From Balamuthia mandrillaris (taxonomy: Eukaryota; Discosea; Longamoebia; Balamuthiidae), in NCBI GenBank assembly GCA_031835245.1, contig JAVKOQ010000153.1:1-64000 (forward strand): a stretch of DNA of 64,000 nucleotides, given 5' to 3'. Below the pieces are notes generated by a model. The model was not told where the DNA came from. It saw only the letters and a list, made by a program, of their open reading frames with translations, and did not search any database. The translations under genes were made by a program, and so were the position numbers. The first letter of the stretch is position 1. Each line of letters begins with the position of its first letter. Shown here piece by piece: positions 17,713-27,498 of this stretch.

Positions 17713-20700
17713 TTACTTGTTGGTAGGGAACAACGGGGTCTGCGTCATCCTTCTTCGCTTCTTGGTGAGAGCGGCTTGCAACGGTTGCAACCTTTGCTTC
17801 TGAGGGCTGCTTCCGGTTAGTGAGGAGGAGGTCTTCTTTTCCTTCTCCGCTTTTTCCTTCTCATGGATCTTCTCCAGAGAGGAGAACAAACTGGTGCTGT
17901 TGTCGCCTTTCTGCGTGCCGATGGCAGCAAACGGATTGTCCAACTTTCTCTTCTTTCTCTGACCATCGATATTCTGTTGATTGTTGTTCTCTTTGTCGTT
18001 AATGTCCTCTTCATCATCTTCTTCGTGAGTCGTCTTCTTGCCTTTGTCAAGTCGTTCCTTTCTCTCATGATCGCTGAGATATTCCAACTCGTCTTCTCCG
18101 TCTTCCTCCTCTTCCTCTTCTTCCTTCTTTTGGAAGGGCCTCAGCAAATCAAATGGAGTAGATTCTGTCCAGTCCTCCTCTTCCGCCTCTTCCACTTGCA
18201 CACGTTTTCGTTGCTTCTGTTCCACCTGCAGCAACAACTGCTCCTTCTGTTTCATTTCCTCCATCATGCTCACAAGCTGCTCTTGCAGTCCTTTCATCTG
18301 TGCCTTCTCCTGTTGCATCTCAATGAGCTGAAGGTCCAATTGTTGTTTGAGCTTCATCACGTCCACCACACCTCCCGTCGAGCAGCGTTTTTGCTCCTCG
18401 TCTGCCTTCATCGTCCTGCTTTTTTGCAGCAATTCTATGCGATGGGCCAATTCGATCATGTGGTGGTGATTGGCCAGTTTCAATGCGATGTTGAGGGACC
18501 TTTTGAGCTGGAGTTGAGAGGCGAGGTCCAACGCGCGAACAGGGCGATCGGCTTTGCAGGCGTTCTGCATCATCTCCAGCACTTGAGAATCAAGCTTAGC
18601 TTGTATCTGCACGAGTTTCTTGTTCTCTTCAGATGAAGTGGAGGAAGAAAACTCTTCGAGAGCAGCCGAAAGATCGAAAGAAGACAAGCCAGAAGAAGGA
18701 TCTGAGAGAAGAGAGCGAGAGGAGTAACGTTGTTGAAACAGTTCGTGAGAACTAAAGAGCCGGTTGCGAAGAACTCGTTCCTCGTCGAATCCAGCCTTTG
18801 TGTCTCTTTGCAGCAACGGAATGGAGAGAGAACAGGTTCTGATGGTCGGTCTGTTCAACGGACAAGGAGCTACAACACTTGAAGAACCGAAAGAAGATGA
18901 CGCTTCCTCATTGATGATAGAAGGCGAGACAGGAACATAGATGAGTTGGTCTTGCTTGATGCCGATAACCCAGTGCCTGTCGGATTTTTGCTTGCGCACC
19001 TCTGCAAAGTCCAGAATAGGAGTCCATTGCCAGCCCCAACTGGGCAAGAGAGCTGAGACTATCTCGTTGCTGTCGGCAATGCACAACATGCCCTCCTCTG
19101 AGAAACCTTTCGCAAACAATTCAAATGGCGTATTAGCGCATATATAACAACAGAGACAAGAGAGATTGCGTTAGAGTTACCTATCCATGCCAATGTCACG
19201 CCTTTATCGCCAAGAGGAAGCGGCTTCTCTGTTACAATTCTCTGGTTGTAAATGTCGTATAATTGAACAACTATATTTTGTTTGGCTTCGTCCATCGTAA
19301 GATCATTCATCATTAGCTTGCGCAGAGAAGAGAAAAGCAGAGAGGACGGAGAGAACGAAAAGCAACTCACCGGCAACAGCAGCGGAGGCATGGTAAGCAA
19401 CGGCCAGAAAGTCTCGCTGGGCAGCAAGGGCAACGACCGGACCACCCAGCACAAACAGACCGGTCTGAACACCAGCATAGCTAAACAAACGAAGGTATTG
19501 ACGACTGGTAGCCACTGCCACCCATTTGCTTCCTACCGCAATACCTAAGGATAAGAACGCAAATGAAACAGAGTGAGAAAGTGAAAGAAGCGAGATAGAG
19601 AGATAGAGAGAGATATATGGGTATCGATACCATATATCTCTCTCGATCGAGAGGAGAAAGATAAAGAGGAGAGGAGGGAGAGAGAGAGTGAGAGAGGAAG
19701 AGAGAAAGATAGAAAACATAAAAGCAATAAACGTACATTCCACTTCCTCTCCAAAAGGAAGGTTTGCGGTCCACTCCGTTTTGGCGGCCCAACTATTGAA
19801 CGGCCTATAGATGTTGGAGGGGATTCCCTGTGTCGCGTCCGACTTGGCCGCAAAGAGCGCGCCGTACGGACCCATCGTGCCCATCGAAAAGTCAGAGAGG
19901 TTGCTCATCCTAAAGCTGCGAAGGTTCTGGTCGGACAGTTGGTCGCTAAACTCCACTTCCAGAATGGAGGACGTTGACTCGGAGACCGAGTGGATCATTC
20001 CAAACAGGTTCCATGCTTTTGGGTACAAAGAAAGGGTTACCAAAGTAAAGGATAAGCTAAAACAGAGAAAATAGGGTACAGAGAAAGCGGCGGCTGTCGG
20101 TCAAGGGTCCACTGTTTGGCTGGAAGGCAGGTTGAGAACGAAGAACGGCCCATTCCTTTCGCAGTGATGATGCAGAGAAAAAGTCCTCCGCTTGCGCTCC
20201 CGTTTCTTTCTCCTTCTTGTTGTTGCTGCTATCCACTTGTTCGTCTGTCTTCTTTTCGAGAGTAGCGGAAGCCTGCTTCTTTTTCTTGGTCGCTGTCTCC
20301 TCATACGCATTAAACTCTTGTCCTTCTTTATTGTAATAGTAATCGGTGAGGTCTGGTTCTTCCTCTCCGTCTTCTTCTCCGTCAACGTTCGACTCTGCAT
20401 CTTCTTCCTCTTCGCCAAAGATAGAGCTCACTGTTTTGGTTTTCTTCAGTCGGCGATGACGACGTTCAGAAGAAGAGTTTGGACGGTCTTGGATGTAATC
20501 CTCCGCTGAAAGCAAGTCATCCTCTTCTTCACCTCCTCCGTCCATTTCCATCTCTTCTGTTTATTTTGAGAAAATAAAATAAGTTTAAAGAAAAGAAACA
20601 GGTGAGAATAAAAAACAAACAAACAAACCTTCATCACGCTCACTTTCTTCGGCTTCGTCGTCGACAAACAGTTCAGCGAGCAGCTGCTCCTTTTTTTCCT

Positions 20701-20914
20701 TGGCGTCTTCTCCGTTGTTTTCTTCCTTCTCCTCCTCTTCTTCCTCCTCTTCTGCCTCTTCGTCTTTGTGTTCCTCCTCTTGGTCCTTATCTGCGTGGCT
20801 GGCGGTCTCCTCTGCTTGTTCTCCAGGGTGAGAAGCAGCAGAGGAGACGACGACGACGTTGTCCTCTCCTTCAGCAACCACCTGTGTGTTTTCCTGTCCC
20901 GTTGCCTCCTCCAT
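17713..20914 (-). CDS. Ctf4/AND-1 (WDHD1)-like replisome adaptor lacking the N-terminal WD40 part
   Basis: Ctf4/AND-1 is a trimeric hub that ties the CMG helicase to DNA polymerase alpha. The start ATG (20912-20914) opens directly into acidic, disordered sequence (to about 20100). The second, SepB-type beta-propeller follows: KAWNLFGMIHSVSES, TEWTANLPFGEEVE, IAVGSKWVAVATSRQYLRLFS (about 19545-19480), AGPVVALAA-type and YDIYNQRIVTEKPLPLG (about 19270-19210). WGWQWTPILDFAEVRKQKSD and HWVIGI match the AND-1 block NAWCPILNTREHCKGKSDHYWVVGI. A helical bundle follows (VRALDLASQLQLKRSLNIAL). The C-terminus has a coiled coil (about 18230-18420), acidic stretches and a PFAAIGTQK motif. Animal and yeast homologues have about 300 residues of WD40 before the acidic linker; here the neighbouring gene begins only 400 bp upstream, so that part is absent or encoded elsewhere. 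Confidence 0.75.
19606..19644. repeat. Near-perfect 39-nt palindrome in a Ctf4-like intron
   Basis: GAGAGAGATATATGG (19606-19620) and CCATATATCTCTCTC (19630-19644) are exact complements, around a TATCGATA core with one unpaired base. Confidence 0.85.
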
Positions 20915-21321
20915 TTTTCTTTTTGTCTTTCGCTCTGTATGGCTTGTGGCTTTTCTTTTTTGAGGCGTTATTTTTTTTTTCTGCGGCGTATAACGGTTCG
21001 TGTTGTAACGGTCAATTTTTTTTGGCGGGAAAAGGATGGCCATGAGATAAGACAAAGAGAGAAATGGTTTGGTTCGGGGATGGTCCTTGTCGACACTAAT
21101 TTCCCCCGCTAAGAGCAGCATGGAAGCGACCGGGACTTTTTTGTTGCCGTTTTTTCCCCGTACCATCTCTTTTCTGCAGATAAGGGAGAGGACAGGTGAG
21201 CGTGGACAGGAGATAAGGAGAGAGGACATGAGCAAGGATAATGGGAGCAGAGAGAGAGAGAGCGGAGAGGAGATAGGGGGATAAGAAAGCTTGGTCTTGT
21301 TGTCCGAAGCGTTGCTGGCCA
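20915..21321. other. Short intergenic region before the four-helix gene array
   Basis: This is the 5' flank of the Ctf4-like gene and the 3' flank of the first array gene. AT-rich patches lie at 20955-21030, and a GA-rich tract at 21185-21285. No gene is supported. Confidence 0.4.
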
Positions 21322-22047
21322 TCACGGATACTCCTCCACGATGGAGTAGCCTGCCTCGCCGCGGGTCGACCGCAGGGTGAAGCACTGCGCGATGGCGGTG
21401 GCCAGGAAGAACGGCCAGCCGAGCAAAGCGAGCCACCAGCCCACCGGCGCCCAAGCCACATTGTATTCAAACGTCGTCGGCTCCAGCGTGCGCGAGTACT
21501 TGTGGTGGCCGATGAAGCTGTCCCAAGGGCCAGGGTTAACCACCGCCTGCTCATCCACGTTGTCCCGCCAGGCCCTCGGCAGAGCGGCAGCGAAGAAGAT
21601 GACCGCTGTGGTGAGCGTCAGCAAGCCCAACACCTCAAAGATGAAGCAGACCAGGCTAACGACCGTGAAGGACGAGGCGGCGACCTCTTCTCCCATGCAA
21701 CAACAGCGAGCGGAGAAGGAGAGGGCCGCCATGAATGCCGCCACAGTGGCGAACAGCAGCAAGAAGAAGGCCGGAGCGTAGACCTCATCCAAATGGTTGT
21801 TGGCCTCCCCCCAGAAAGCGTGGATGTCTTTGGAGCCGCAGACTACGTCGTGTTTGCAGTCCCCGGAGGAGGAGCAAATGGAGTGAGCCCAGAAGAAGAC
21901 GTTGCTGATGGTACAGTCCTCGCCGTTGAGGAGGTTCTCGGAGTGGAGGGCGGTGAGGTACCAAGGCAGGATGAGCGACAGGAAGAGAAAGGCCAGAGCG
22001 AACCAGCCCAGACAACTGCCCGCGATGTTGTGCTTTGTTGCTGCCAT
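21322..22047 (-). CDS. Four-helix membrane protein of the tandem array, copy A (241 aa)
   Basis: No named family is certain. The layout is shared by all copies. Helix 1 follows a G-S/T-C-x-x-W start (GSCLGWFALAFLFLSLILPWYL). A first extracellular loop holds FFWAHSICSSSGDC and a W (HAFWGEANNH). Helix 2 ends in SARCCCM, a likely palmitoylation site. Helix 3 is LGLLTLTTAVIFFAAALP. A second loop holds GPWDSFIGHHK. Helix 4 is WAPVGWWLALLGWPFF, and the short cytosolic tail ends GYSIVEEYP, with a YxxPhi sorting motif (YSIV). The topology resembles claudin/PMP22 or amastin-type proteins. Copy A is the most divergent and lies at the left end of the array. Single exon, no stops. Confidence 0.75.
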   Translation of the reverse strand: MAATKHNIAGSCLGWFALAFLFLSLILPWYLTALHSENLLNGEDCTISNVFFWAHSICSSSGDCKHDVVCGSKDIHAFWGEANNHLDEVYAPAFFLLLFATVAAFMAALSFSARCCCMGEEVAASSFTVVSLVCFIFEVLGLLTLTTAVIFFAAALPRAWRDNVDEQAVVNPGPWDSFIGHHKYSRTLEPTTFEYNVAWAPVGWWLALLGWPFFLATAIAQCFTLRSTRGEAGYSIVEEYP

Positions 22048-22460
22048 TGCGGTTATAACCGGGACCTTCCCACTGAGACCGGACGGAAAGGAAGCAAGGT
22101 TCTTTTTGTCCTCGCTTTATATTTTTGTTTGCTTAATTCATTCATTTACTCAGTTGGCCAGAAGGTTGGTGCAAGAAAACGTTGGAGGGAAGCCAACGAG
22201 TTCTGAGCATCACCCAAGGTTATTATTTCAAGCCTTGTGGAGAGCTCTCGCACAGTAAATGATGCCCACTACCACTGCCTTATTCTTCATGCTCTCTTCT
22301 CTTCTCTTTATCGTTCTCTTTATCGTTCTCTTCATCGTTCTCTTCTCTTCGTCGTTCTCTTCTCTTTCTTCTCTTCTCCTCATCGTTCTCTGCTCTTCAT
22401 AGTTCTCTTCTCTTCTCTTCTCTTTAATTTGCAAAGCAACAGAGTCTAGGCACAAGCACC
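22048..22460. repeat. Interspersed TCTTCATCGTTCTC-type minisatellite and upstream region of copy A
   Basis: From 22290 to 22425 variants of TCTCTTTATCGTTC and TCTCTTCATCGTTC are repeated about ten times. The same unit appears near 24605-24660 and 59080-59150. The promoter of copy A is presumably at 22050-22200. Confidence 0.6.
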
Positions 22461-22979
22461 ACATGACAGAGGGAAACATGGGTATGTCCTGTCTCATCAT
22501 CCATGTTGGCCTTCCAAGTGTTGGGCAGGAGGACAGCAAAGATGACGATGGCCATGGCCAAACACCCCCAAAATGGTGAAGTGTAGGGCAGCCTTGATGA
22601 GCAACGCAGTAGGAGAGGAAGCAGCTTGCATGCAACAACAGCGAGCGGAGAAGACCACGGCGGCCAAAAAGGCGATGATGGTGGTGAAGAGCGTGAGAAA
22701 GAAAGCGGAGGCGAAGATTGTTCCCAGGTGGTTGTCTTTCTCTCCCCAGAATACGTGAACATCTTCTCCGCAGACCTGTTTGTGGTCGCAGTCTCAAGCA
22801 GAGGTGCACACAGCGTGAGCCCAGAAGGTAGGGTTGGTCACTGTGCATTCCAAGCCAGCGCCAACGTTCTCCGTGTGTACGCTGGTGAGGTACCAAGGAA
22901 TGAGCAAGGAGAGGAAAAGCAGGGCCAGAGCGGTCCAACTGAGGCAGCTTCCACAGACGTCGTTTCTTGTTGCTGTCAT
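22461..22979 (-). pseudogene. Four-helix array pseudogene, copy B
   Basis: The first 60 or so residues (MTATRNDVCGSCLSWTALAL onward) match copies C and D closely. The segment for CTS(S)GDC has a stop near 22794, and the frame shifts afterwards: VHVFWGE and KTTTW, then helices 2 and 3, are recognisable only across frames. Homology stops near 22465, before GPWDSFIGH and helix 4, so the last third is missing. The upstream flank (AGAGAGGAACTATCACCC near 23080) matches that of copy D. Confidence 0.8.
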
Positions 22980-23463
22980 TGGTGGTTGTTAACATTGATC
23001 TTGTAGTTATGTTTCGCCCATGAGACCGCGGGAACCCCATTAGAAGAAGAGGCTCAAAAGCAAAGTCGGAAACAAGGAAAATAGAGAGGAACTATCACCC
23101 CTGGAAACTCTTCTGACCTTCCGTGAACTCTCTCAAACCTCCAATCGAAACATGGAACGGCTGATATTGGATGACTTCACACGAATTGACCTCGAGTAAA
23201 TAAGGTGTTCTAAACACGAGGCGTGGAGGAGTAACACCCGATCGGTCCTGTGGCCCCATCTCCGCGTACACCCTCAAACCTCGCATAGTGAACTTTAGAT
23301 TTCCACACGTTGGTTCCTCTTCACTAGGCATTGAACTCTCCTCGGATTATAGACGTGACTTTGAAACTCACAACCAGGCCCAAAGAAACAACACAACAAA
23401 GGGGAAGCACTCGCAAGCGTTGGAAAGACGCAACAGTCGAGTTCGCAAAACAAAACAATTTTT
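22980..23463. other. Spacer between array copies B and C
   Basis: No gene is supported. The B side holds the shared GAGAGGAACTATCACCC element (about 23080-23097). The C side (23370-23430, GGGAAGCACTCGCAAGCGTTGGAAAG) is homologous to the 3' flank of copy D near 24722-24767, showing that C and D arose by tandem duplication. Confidence 0.5.
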
Positions 23464-24171
23464 TCACTGGTTAATAATGGAATAACCATGTTGTCTGTTG
23501 GTAGAGCGAGAAGCGGTGAAAAGGGCAATGACGGTGCCCACCAAAAACGGCCAGGCCAGGAGGGCAATCCACCACCCCACTGGAACCCACACAAGCTTGC
23601 CCTTGACCGTGCTGAGCTCTGGTACGTTGAGTTCCCTCTCGTCATGGCCGATGAAGCTGTCCCAGGGTCCATGGGTGACCTCTGTCTCATCATCCACGTT
23701 GGCCTTCCATGCATTGGGCAGGAGGGCTGCAAAGATGATGATGGCCATGGCCAACCCGAACATGCCCAACACGTTCAAGATGAGGGCAGCCTTGGTGAGC
23801 AAAGCGGTTCGGGAGGAATCAGCTTGCATGCAACAACAGCGAGCGGAGAAGACCACAGCGGCCAACAAGGCAATGATGGTGGTGAAGAGCATGAGGAAGA
23901 AGGTCGGAGCGAAGACTGTATCCAAGTGGTTGTCTTTCTCTCCCCAGAATGCATTCGCTTGTACATCAATATCGACGGCGCAGTCTCCGGAGGAAGAGGG
24001 CACGTAATGAGCCCAGAAGAAAACAAAGGTATCTGTGCATTCCGTTCCAGCGCCAACGTCCTCAATGTGTATGCTGGTGAGGTACCAAGGAATGAGCAGG
24101 GAGAAGAAAAGCAAAGCCAGAGCGGTCCAACTGAGACAGGTCCCGCAGAAGTTGTTCCTTGTTGCTGACAT
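23464..24171 (-). CDS. Four-helix membrane protein of the tandem array, copy C (235 aa)
   Basis: Intact single exon. The start was chosen at 24171 (MSATRNNFCGTCLSW) because the other copies begin at the same residue; ten more codons upstream are open but not conserved. It has all array landmarks: FFWAHYVPSSSGDC, FWGEKDNHLDTVFAPTFF, SARCCCM, GPWDSFIGHDE, WVPVGWWIALLAWPF, and the tail GYSIINQ with a YxxPhi motif (YSII). Its first loop has extra Asp residues (AVDIDVQ), while VC of the other copies is changed to VP. It is closest to copy D. Confidence 0.8.
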   Translation of the reverse strand: MSATRNNFCGTCLSWTALALLFFSLLIPWYLTSIHIEDVGAGTECTDTFVFFWAHYVPSSSGDCAVDIDVQANAFWGEKDNHLDTVFAPTFFLMLFTTIIALLAAVVFSARCCCMQADSSRTALLTKAALILNVLGMFGLAMAIIIFAALLPNAWKANVDDETEVTHGPWDSFIGHDERELNVPELSTVKGKLVWVPVGWWIALLAWPFLVGTVIALFTASRSTNRQHGYSIINQ

Positions 24172-24808
24172 TGGTGGTTGTTGATATTGTTGTTCGCCCA
24201 CTGAGAGGTACTCTATGTAGAAGCGCTACGAAAGAAATAGTTTGTGGGTAGTCAAGAGAAACGAGAGGAGGGTCGTCTCCGAACGAAAAGCTCGAGGCAA
24301 TAGAAATGAGCTATTTGTGCTTAGCCGAAAGGCGCTTCAATTCATTAATGCTTCTTGTATTTATTTAAACCATCAAAGAAAAGCAAAAAGGAAGAACCAG
24401 TGCCGCCACCCGATCGCCGCTCAAGCTGCAACTCACTTTTCGCTTGCAAACAGACACGTCTTGTTCTTTCCCTCTCCTCCGCTGAACGATCTTGCAGAAG
24501 AAGAAGAGCACGAGGTAGAAGTAGAGTCCTCAGAGTCCGCACTGTAGTAAATCCTGTGCAGCCACCGCACACAAAGATGAAAAGAGTTACTATTCTCTCT
24601 GTGTTAACTTCATCCTTCGCTTTGTCGTTCTCATCTCTTCTCTTCATCGTTCTATTCTCCCTTTCCTAGCCAGAATGACGTTCTTCCTCCTTTCATTCTT
24701 TCTTCTTCGTTGCAATTCTGGGAAGCACAACACAACAAGAGAGGGAAGCATTCACAATCGTTGGAAAGAAGAATATATATATATTTTAAACTCAAAACTG
24801 GATGCATC
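24172..24808. other. Spacer between array copies C and D
   Basis: The upstream flank of C and downstream flank of D. A stretch near 24605-24660 carries the TCTTCATCGTTCT repeat unit, and an (AT)n run is at 24775-24785. A minus-strand open stretch at 24345-24647 is not conserved and was not called. Confidence 0.4.
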
Positions 24809-25519
24809 TCACTGGTTGATAATGGAATAACCATGCTGTCTGTTGGTGGCCCGCCAAGAGGTGAAAAGGGCAATGGAGGTGCCCATCAAGAACGGCCAGG
24901 CCAGGAGGGCAAACCACCACCCCACTGGAACCCACACAAGCTTGATGTTGCTTACGATTTGCTCTGATAGCTTGAGTTCTCTCTCATCATGGCCGATGAA
25001 GCTGTCCCAGGGTCCATGGGTAGGCTCTGTCATATAATCCACGCTGGCCTTCCAAGCACTGGGCAGGAGGGCAGCAAATATGATGATGGCCGTGGTCAAC
25101 CCTATCACGCCCAAAATGGCGAACTGAAACGCAACCTTGGAGAGCAAAGCGGTTCGGGGGAAAGAAACTTTGGTGCAGCAACATCGGGCGGAGGCAACCA
25201 GGGCAGCCAACAAGGTCATGATGGTGGTGAAGAGCATGAGGAAGAAGGTCGGGGCGAAGACTATTACCAAGTGGAGGTCCTTGTCACCCCAGAACGAGCG
25301 CACGTCCCTATCACAGACTAGTTCATGGTCGACGTCTCCTGAGGAGGTGCATACAGCATGAGCCCAGAAGAAAACATTGGTCGCCGTAAAGTCCCCTCCC
25401 CCGGTGTTTTTGGACTGGACACTCGTGAGGTACCAAGGAATGATCAAGGAGAGGAAGAGCAACGCCGCAGTGGTCCAACTGAGGCAGCTTCCGCAGACGT
25501 TGCTCCTTGTTAAAGGCAT
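24809..25519 (-). CDS. Four-helix membrane protein of the tandem array, copy D (236 aa)
   Basis: Intact single exon beginning MPLTRSNVCGSCLSW. Landmarks: LLFLSLIIPWYLTSV (helix 1), FFWAHAVCTSSGD, RSFWGDKDLHLVIVFAPTFF, SARCCCTKVS (CCC kept, next Met replaced), GPWDSFIGHDE, WVPVGWWFALLAWPF and the tail GYSIINQ. It has one fewer first-loop acidic cluster than copy C and a DVDHELVCD insert. Flanking sequences on both sides match those of copies B and C, so it belongs to the youngest duplication group. Confidence 0.8.
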   Translation of the reverse strand: MPLTRSNVCGSCLSWTTAALLFLSLIIPWYLTSVQSKNTGGGDFTATNVFFWAHAVCTSSGDVDHELVCDRDVRSFWGDKDLHLVIVFAPTFFLMLFTTIMTLLAALVASARCCCTKVSFPRTALLSKVAFQFAILGVIGLTTAIIIFAALLPSAWKASVDYMTEPTHGPWDSFIGHDERELKLSEQIVSNIKLVWVPVGWWFALLAWPFLMGTSIALFTSWRATNRQHGYSIINQ

Positions 25520-26046
25520 CGGTAGTTGTTTTTGGTCAGTGCTTTTGACTTGTTGTTGCTAGTATCTTGCCAAAGCGACTCTATGATGAAGCGTTATATA
25601 AAGAAGAGCACCAGACAGTACAGCGGAACATGGAGAGGAATTATCAACCCTTGAAAACGGAGGAGAAACATCTACGCCAAGTCACTCCATAACACAACAC
25701 CGATTTAATTTAATCATATGACGCTTTTATAATTAATGAATGTGCTCATTTCGCTTCTGAATGTGACACTCTGCTAGACCAAGTGCAGGTTAGTGTCCTC
25801 TTACTTCTCTTACCCCTCCATCCTCAATGCTCTCCGATTAACATGGGAAACCTTGGAATGAGCTTTCAGCCTCGGTTTATACATTGACTATCCTTCACGT
25901 CACTCTTTTCTCATGTAACATCAGCCCAAAAGAATGTGTCGAAAGTATTCCTCCCTGGTCGCTCAATACTTCTCTACTCTTCTTTCCCAAGCAAAAAACA
26001 AAAGGAGTAAGCACAAAGCTAATGTTATTGTTGAATAAATCTTTTC
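25520..26046. other. Spacer between array copies D and E
   Basis: Contains GAGAGGAATTATCAACCC (about 25631-25650), the counterpart of the element upstream of copy B, and TATATAAAG at about 25594-25602, a plausible TATA box roughly 80 bp upstream of copy D. The rest (25660-26046) has no recognisable content. Confidence 0.4.
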
Positions 26047-26721
26047 TCAGTTGATGAGGGAGTAACCCCTGTGTCTCGATTTGAAAGCGAAGAAGAGAGC
26101 GATGATGGCGGCCAGGAAGAACGGCCATGCAAACAGTGCCAACCACCACCCCACTGGAGCCCAGGTCTGCTCGAACTTGGCCCCGTCTCCCTCGTCCTTG
26201 TAACTACCGATGAAGCTGCTCCAGGGTCCTGGGTATCTGTAGCCTTCTTCTTTCCAGCCGAGAGGAGCAGTGGCCGCAAAAACAACGATGGCCACAGTGA
26301 GCAAAACCAAGCCCAATGTTCCCAAGAGGCAGACTGCCAAGGTGAGCGCAGAAGAGGTGGAAGAACCCGCTCTCACGCAACAACAACGGACGGAGAAGAA
26401 GAGGGCCGCCACCAGAGCAAAGACAGTGGCGAAGAGCGTGAGGAACAAGGTGGGAGCGTAGATAGCAGCGAAGTAGTTGTTTTCGTTCTCAGTCCAGAGA
26501 TCCACCACGTGCTCAGTGCAGTAATCAAATCCACAATCGCCGGAGGCAGCGCAGACCATGTGAGCCCAGAAGAAAACCATTCTGACACTGCAGACTTCCT
26601 CACCATCCATTTTTACAACGGAACTCCAAATGTACCAGGGTACGACCAAGGAGACGAAGAGCAAGACCAGAGCAGTCCAACTGAAGCACGTGCCGTAGGA
26701 GTTATTCTTCGTCGCTGGCAT
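26047..26721 (-). CDS. Four-helix membrane protein of the tandem array, copy E (224 aa)
   Basis: The start is at 26721 (MPATKNNSYGTCFSW), homologous to copy F. It forms a second subfamily with F: WYIWSSVVKMDGEEVC loop, FFWAHMVCAASGDCG, VDLWTENENNYFAAIYAPTLF (WTEN in place of WGEK), SVRCCCV, SSTSSALTLAVCLLG, GPWSSFIGS, WAPVGWWLALFAWPFF and the tail GYSLIN with YxxPhi (YSLI). All four helices are intact. Upstream lies a hairpin element shared with copy F (26798-26825). Confidence 0.8.
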   Translation of the reverse strand: MPATKNNSYGTCFSWTALVLLFVSLVVPWYIWSSVVKMDGEEVCSVRMVFFWAHMVCAASGDCGFDYCTEHVVDLWTENENNYFAAIYAPTLFLTLFATVFALVAALFFSVRCCCVRAGSSTSSALTLAVCLLGTLGLVLLTVAIVVFAATAPLGWKEEGYRYPGPWSSFIGSYKDEGDGAKFEQTWAPVGWWLALFAWPFFLAAIIALFFAFKSRHRGYSLIN

Positions 26722-27498
26722 TCTCAAGCGCAAGAGGGGGAGAAGGCAAAAGAGAGCGAAAGCGGGTATAACGGAGTTTGTTTTTTTTTTGTTTGAAAAG
26801 CTGCGTCGCAGGTAATCCGCAGCTTTGGCTATAGTGGTGTTGTTTGTCAAGCTTGTTAGGTTGGTACAAACTGAAAAAAAAAAAAAATAAAAAGGATGAA
26901 ACACGCACAGAAATACTTGGCCTGGTCGGAGGAGTACGAAAAAGTCAAAAAAATAGAATAGGTTGTGGAGGTTTCTTGATGGTTGTTGTGGAACTCTAAA
27001 TGAATCACATGAGGTTTTCATGTGGCTCGAGGCACAGAATGAGGCAACGAAACAAGCATTCTTGGCCTTTCTAATTGGAAGGGAGTTTGCCGGAGGGGAT
27101 ACGAGAGCCATGGGTTGGTGGTGGCGTAACTCTCTCCCGTTGCCTTTGGATCGGGACGGAGAAAACTGGGTCTCTCTCTTTCTTTCAACCATTAACTCTC
27201 TTATCTCAGTCTCCTTTTTTCTCTTCCTTGGTGTAGTTGGTTGTTGCTTTACATGTCCATGGAAACACACGGACACGGAGCCTGGCGAAAAAGATGAGAG
27301 CAGCCTGGCTGAGCAACGCTTCGCGGAAGAAACTTCCCTTTACACAACGCCAAGAAAACCTGCCAACAAAGCAATGATGGTGGCCTGAAGCAGGAGAAGC
27401 AAGGTGGGAGTGAAATCTATTTGAGGGATTACGTATGGAAGCAGACAAAGCGCTGGCAGCAACGGGAAGAGGAGAGAAAGAGCCAGACACATCTTCTC
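26722..27498. promoter_or_regulatory. Upstream region of array copy E with conserved hairpin, plus array relic
   Basis: AAGCTGCG (26798-26805) and CGCAGCTT (26818-26825) form a hairpin with a 12-nt loop, 77 bp upstream of the copy E ATG. The same element and spacing occur before copy F. At about 27293-27415 a degenerate piece of another array member is visible (CTGAGCAACGCTTCGCGGAAGA, cut here to mark the site, and AAAGCAATGATGGTGGC), covering only the helix 2-3 region. Confidence 0.6.
27293..27415 (-). pseudogene. Relic fragment of a four-helix array gene
   Basis: About 120 bp align by eye with the helix 2 to helix 3 region of the array genes (minus-strand sense). No frame runs through it and neither end of the gene is left. 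It lies between copies E and F. Confidence 0.5.

Noticed and set aside
20585-21454. Minus-strand frame extending the Ctf4-like protein 180 residues upstream of 20914
   Set aside because: The added part is Ser/Leu-rich, overlaps intergenic low-complexity DNA and shows no WD40 features; ATG at 20914 is a better start.
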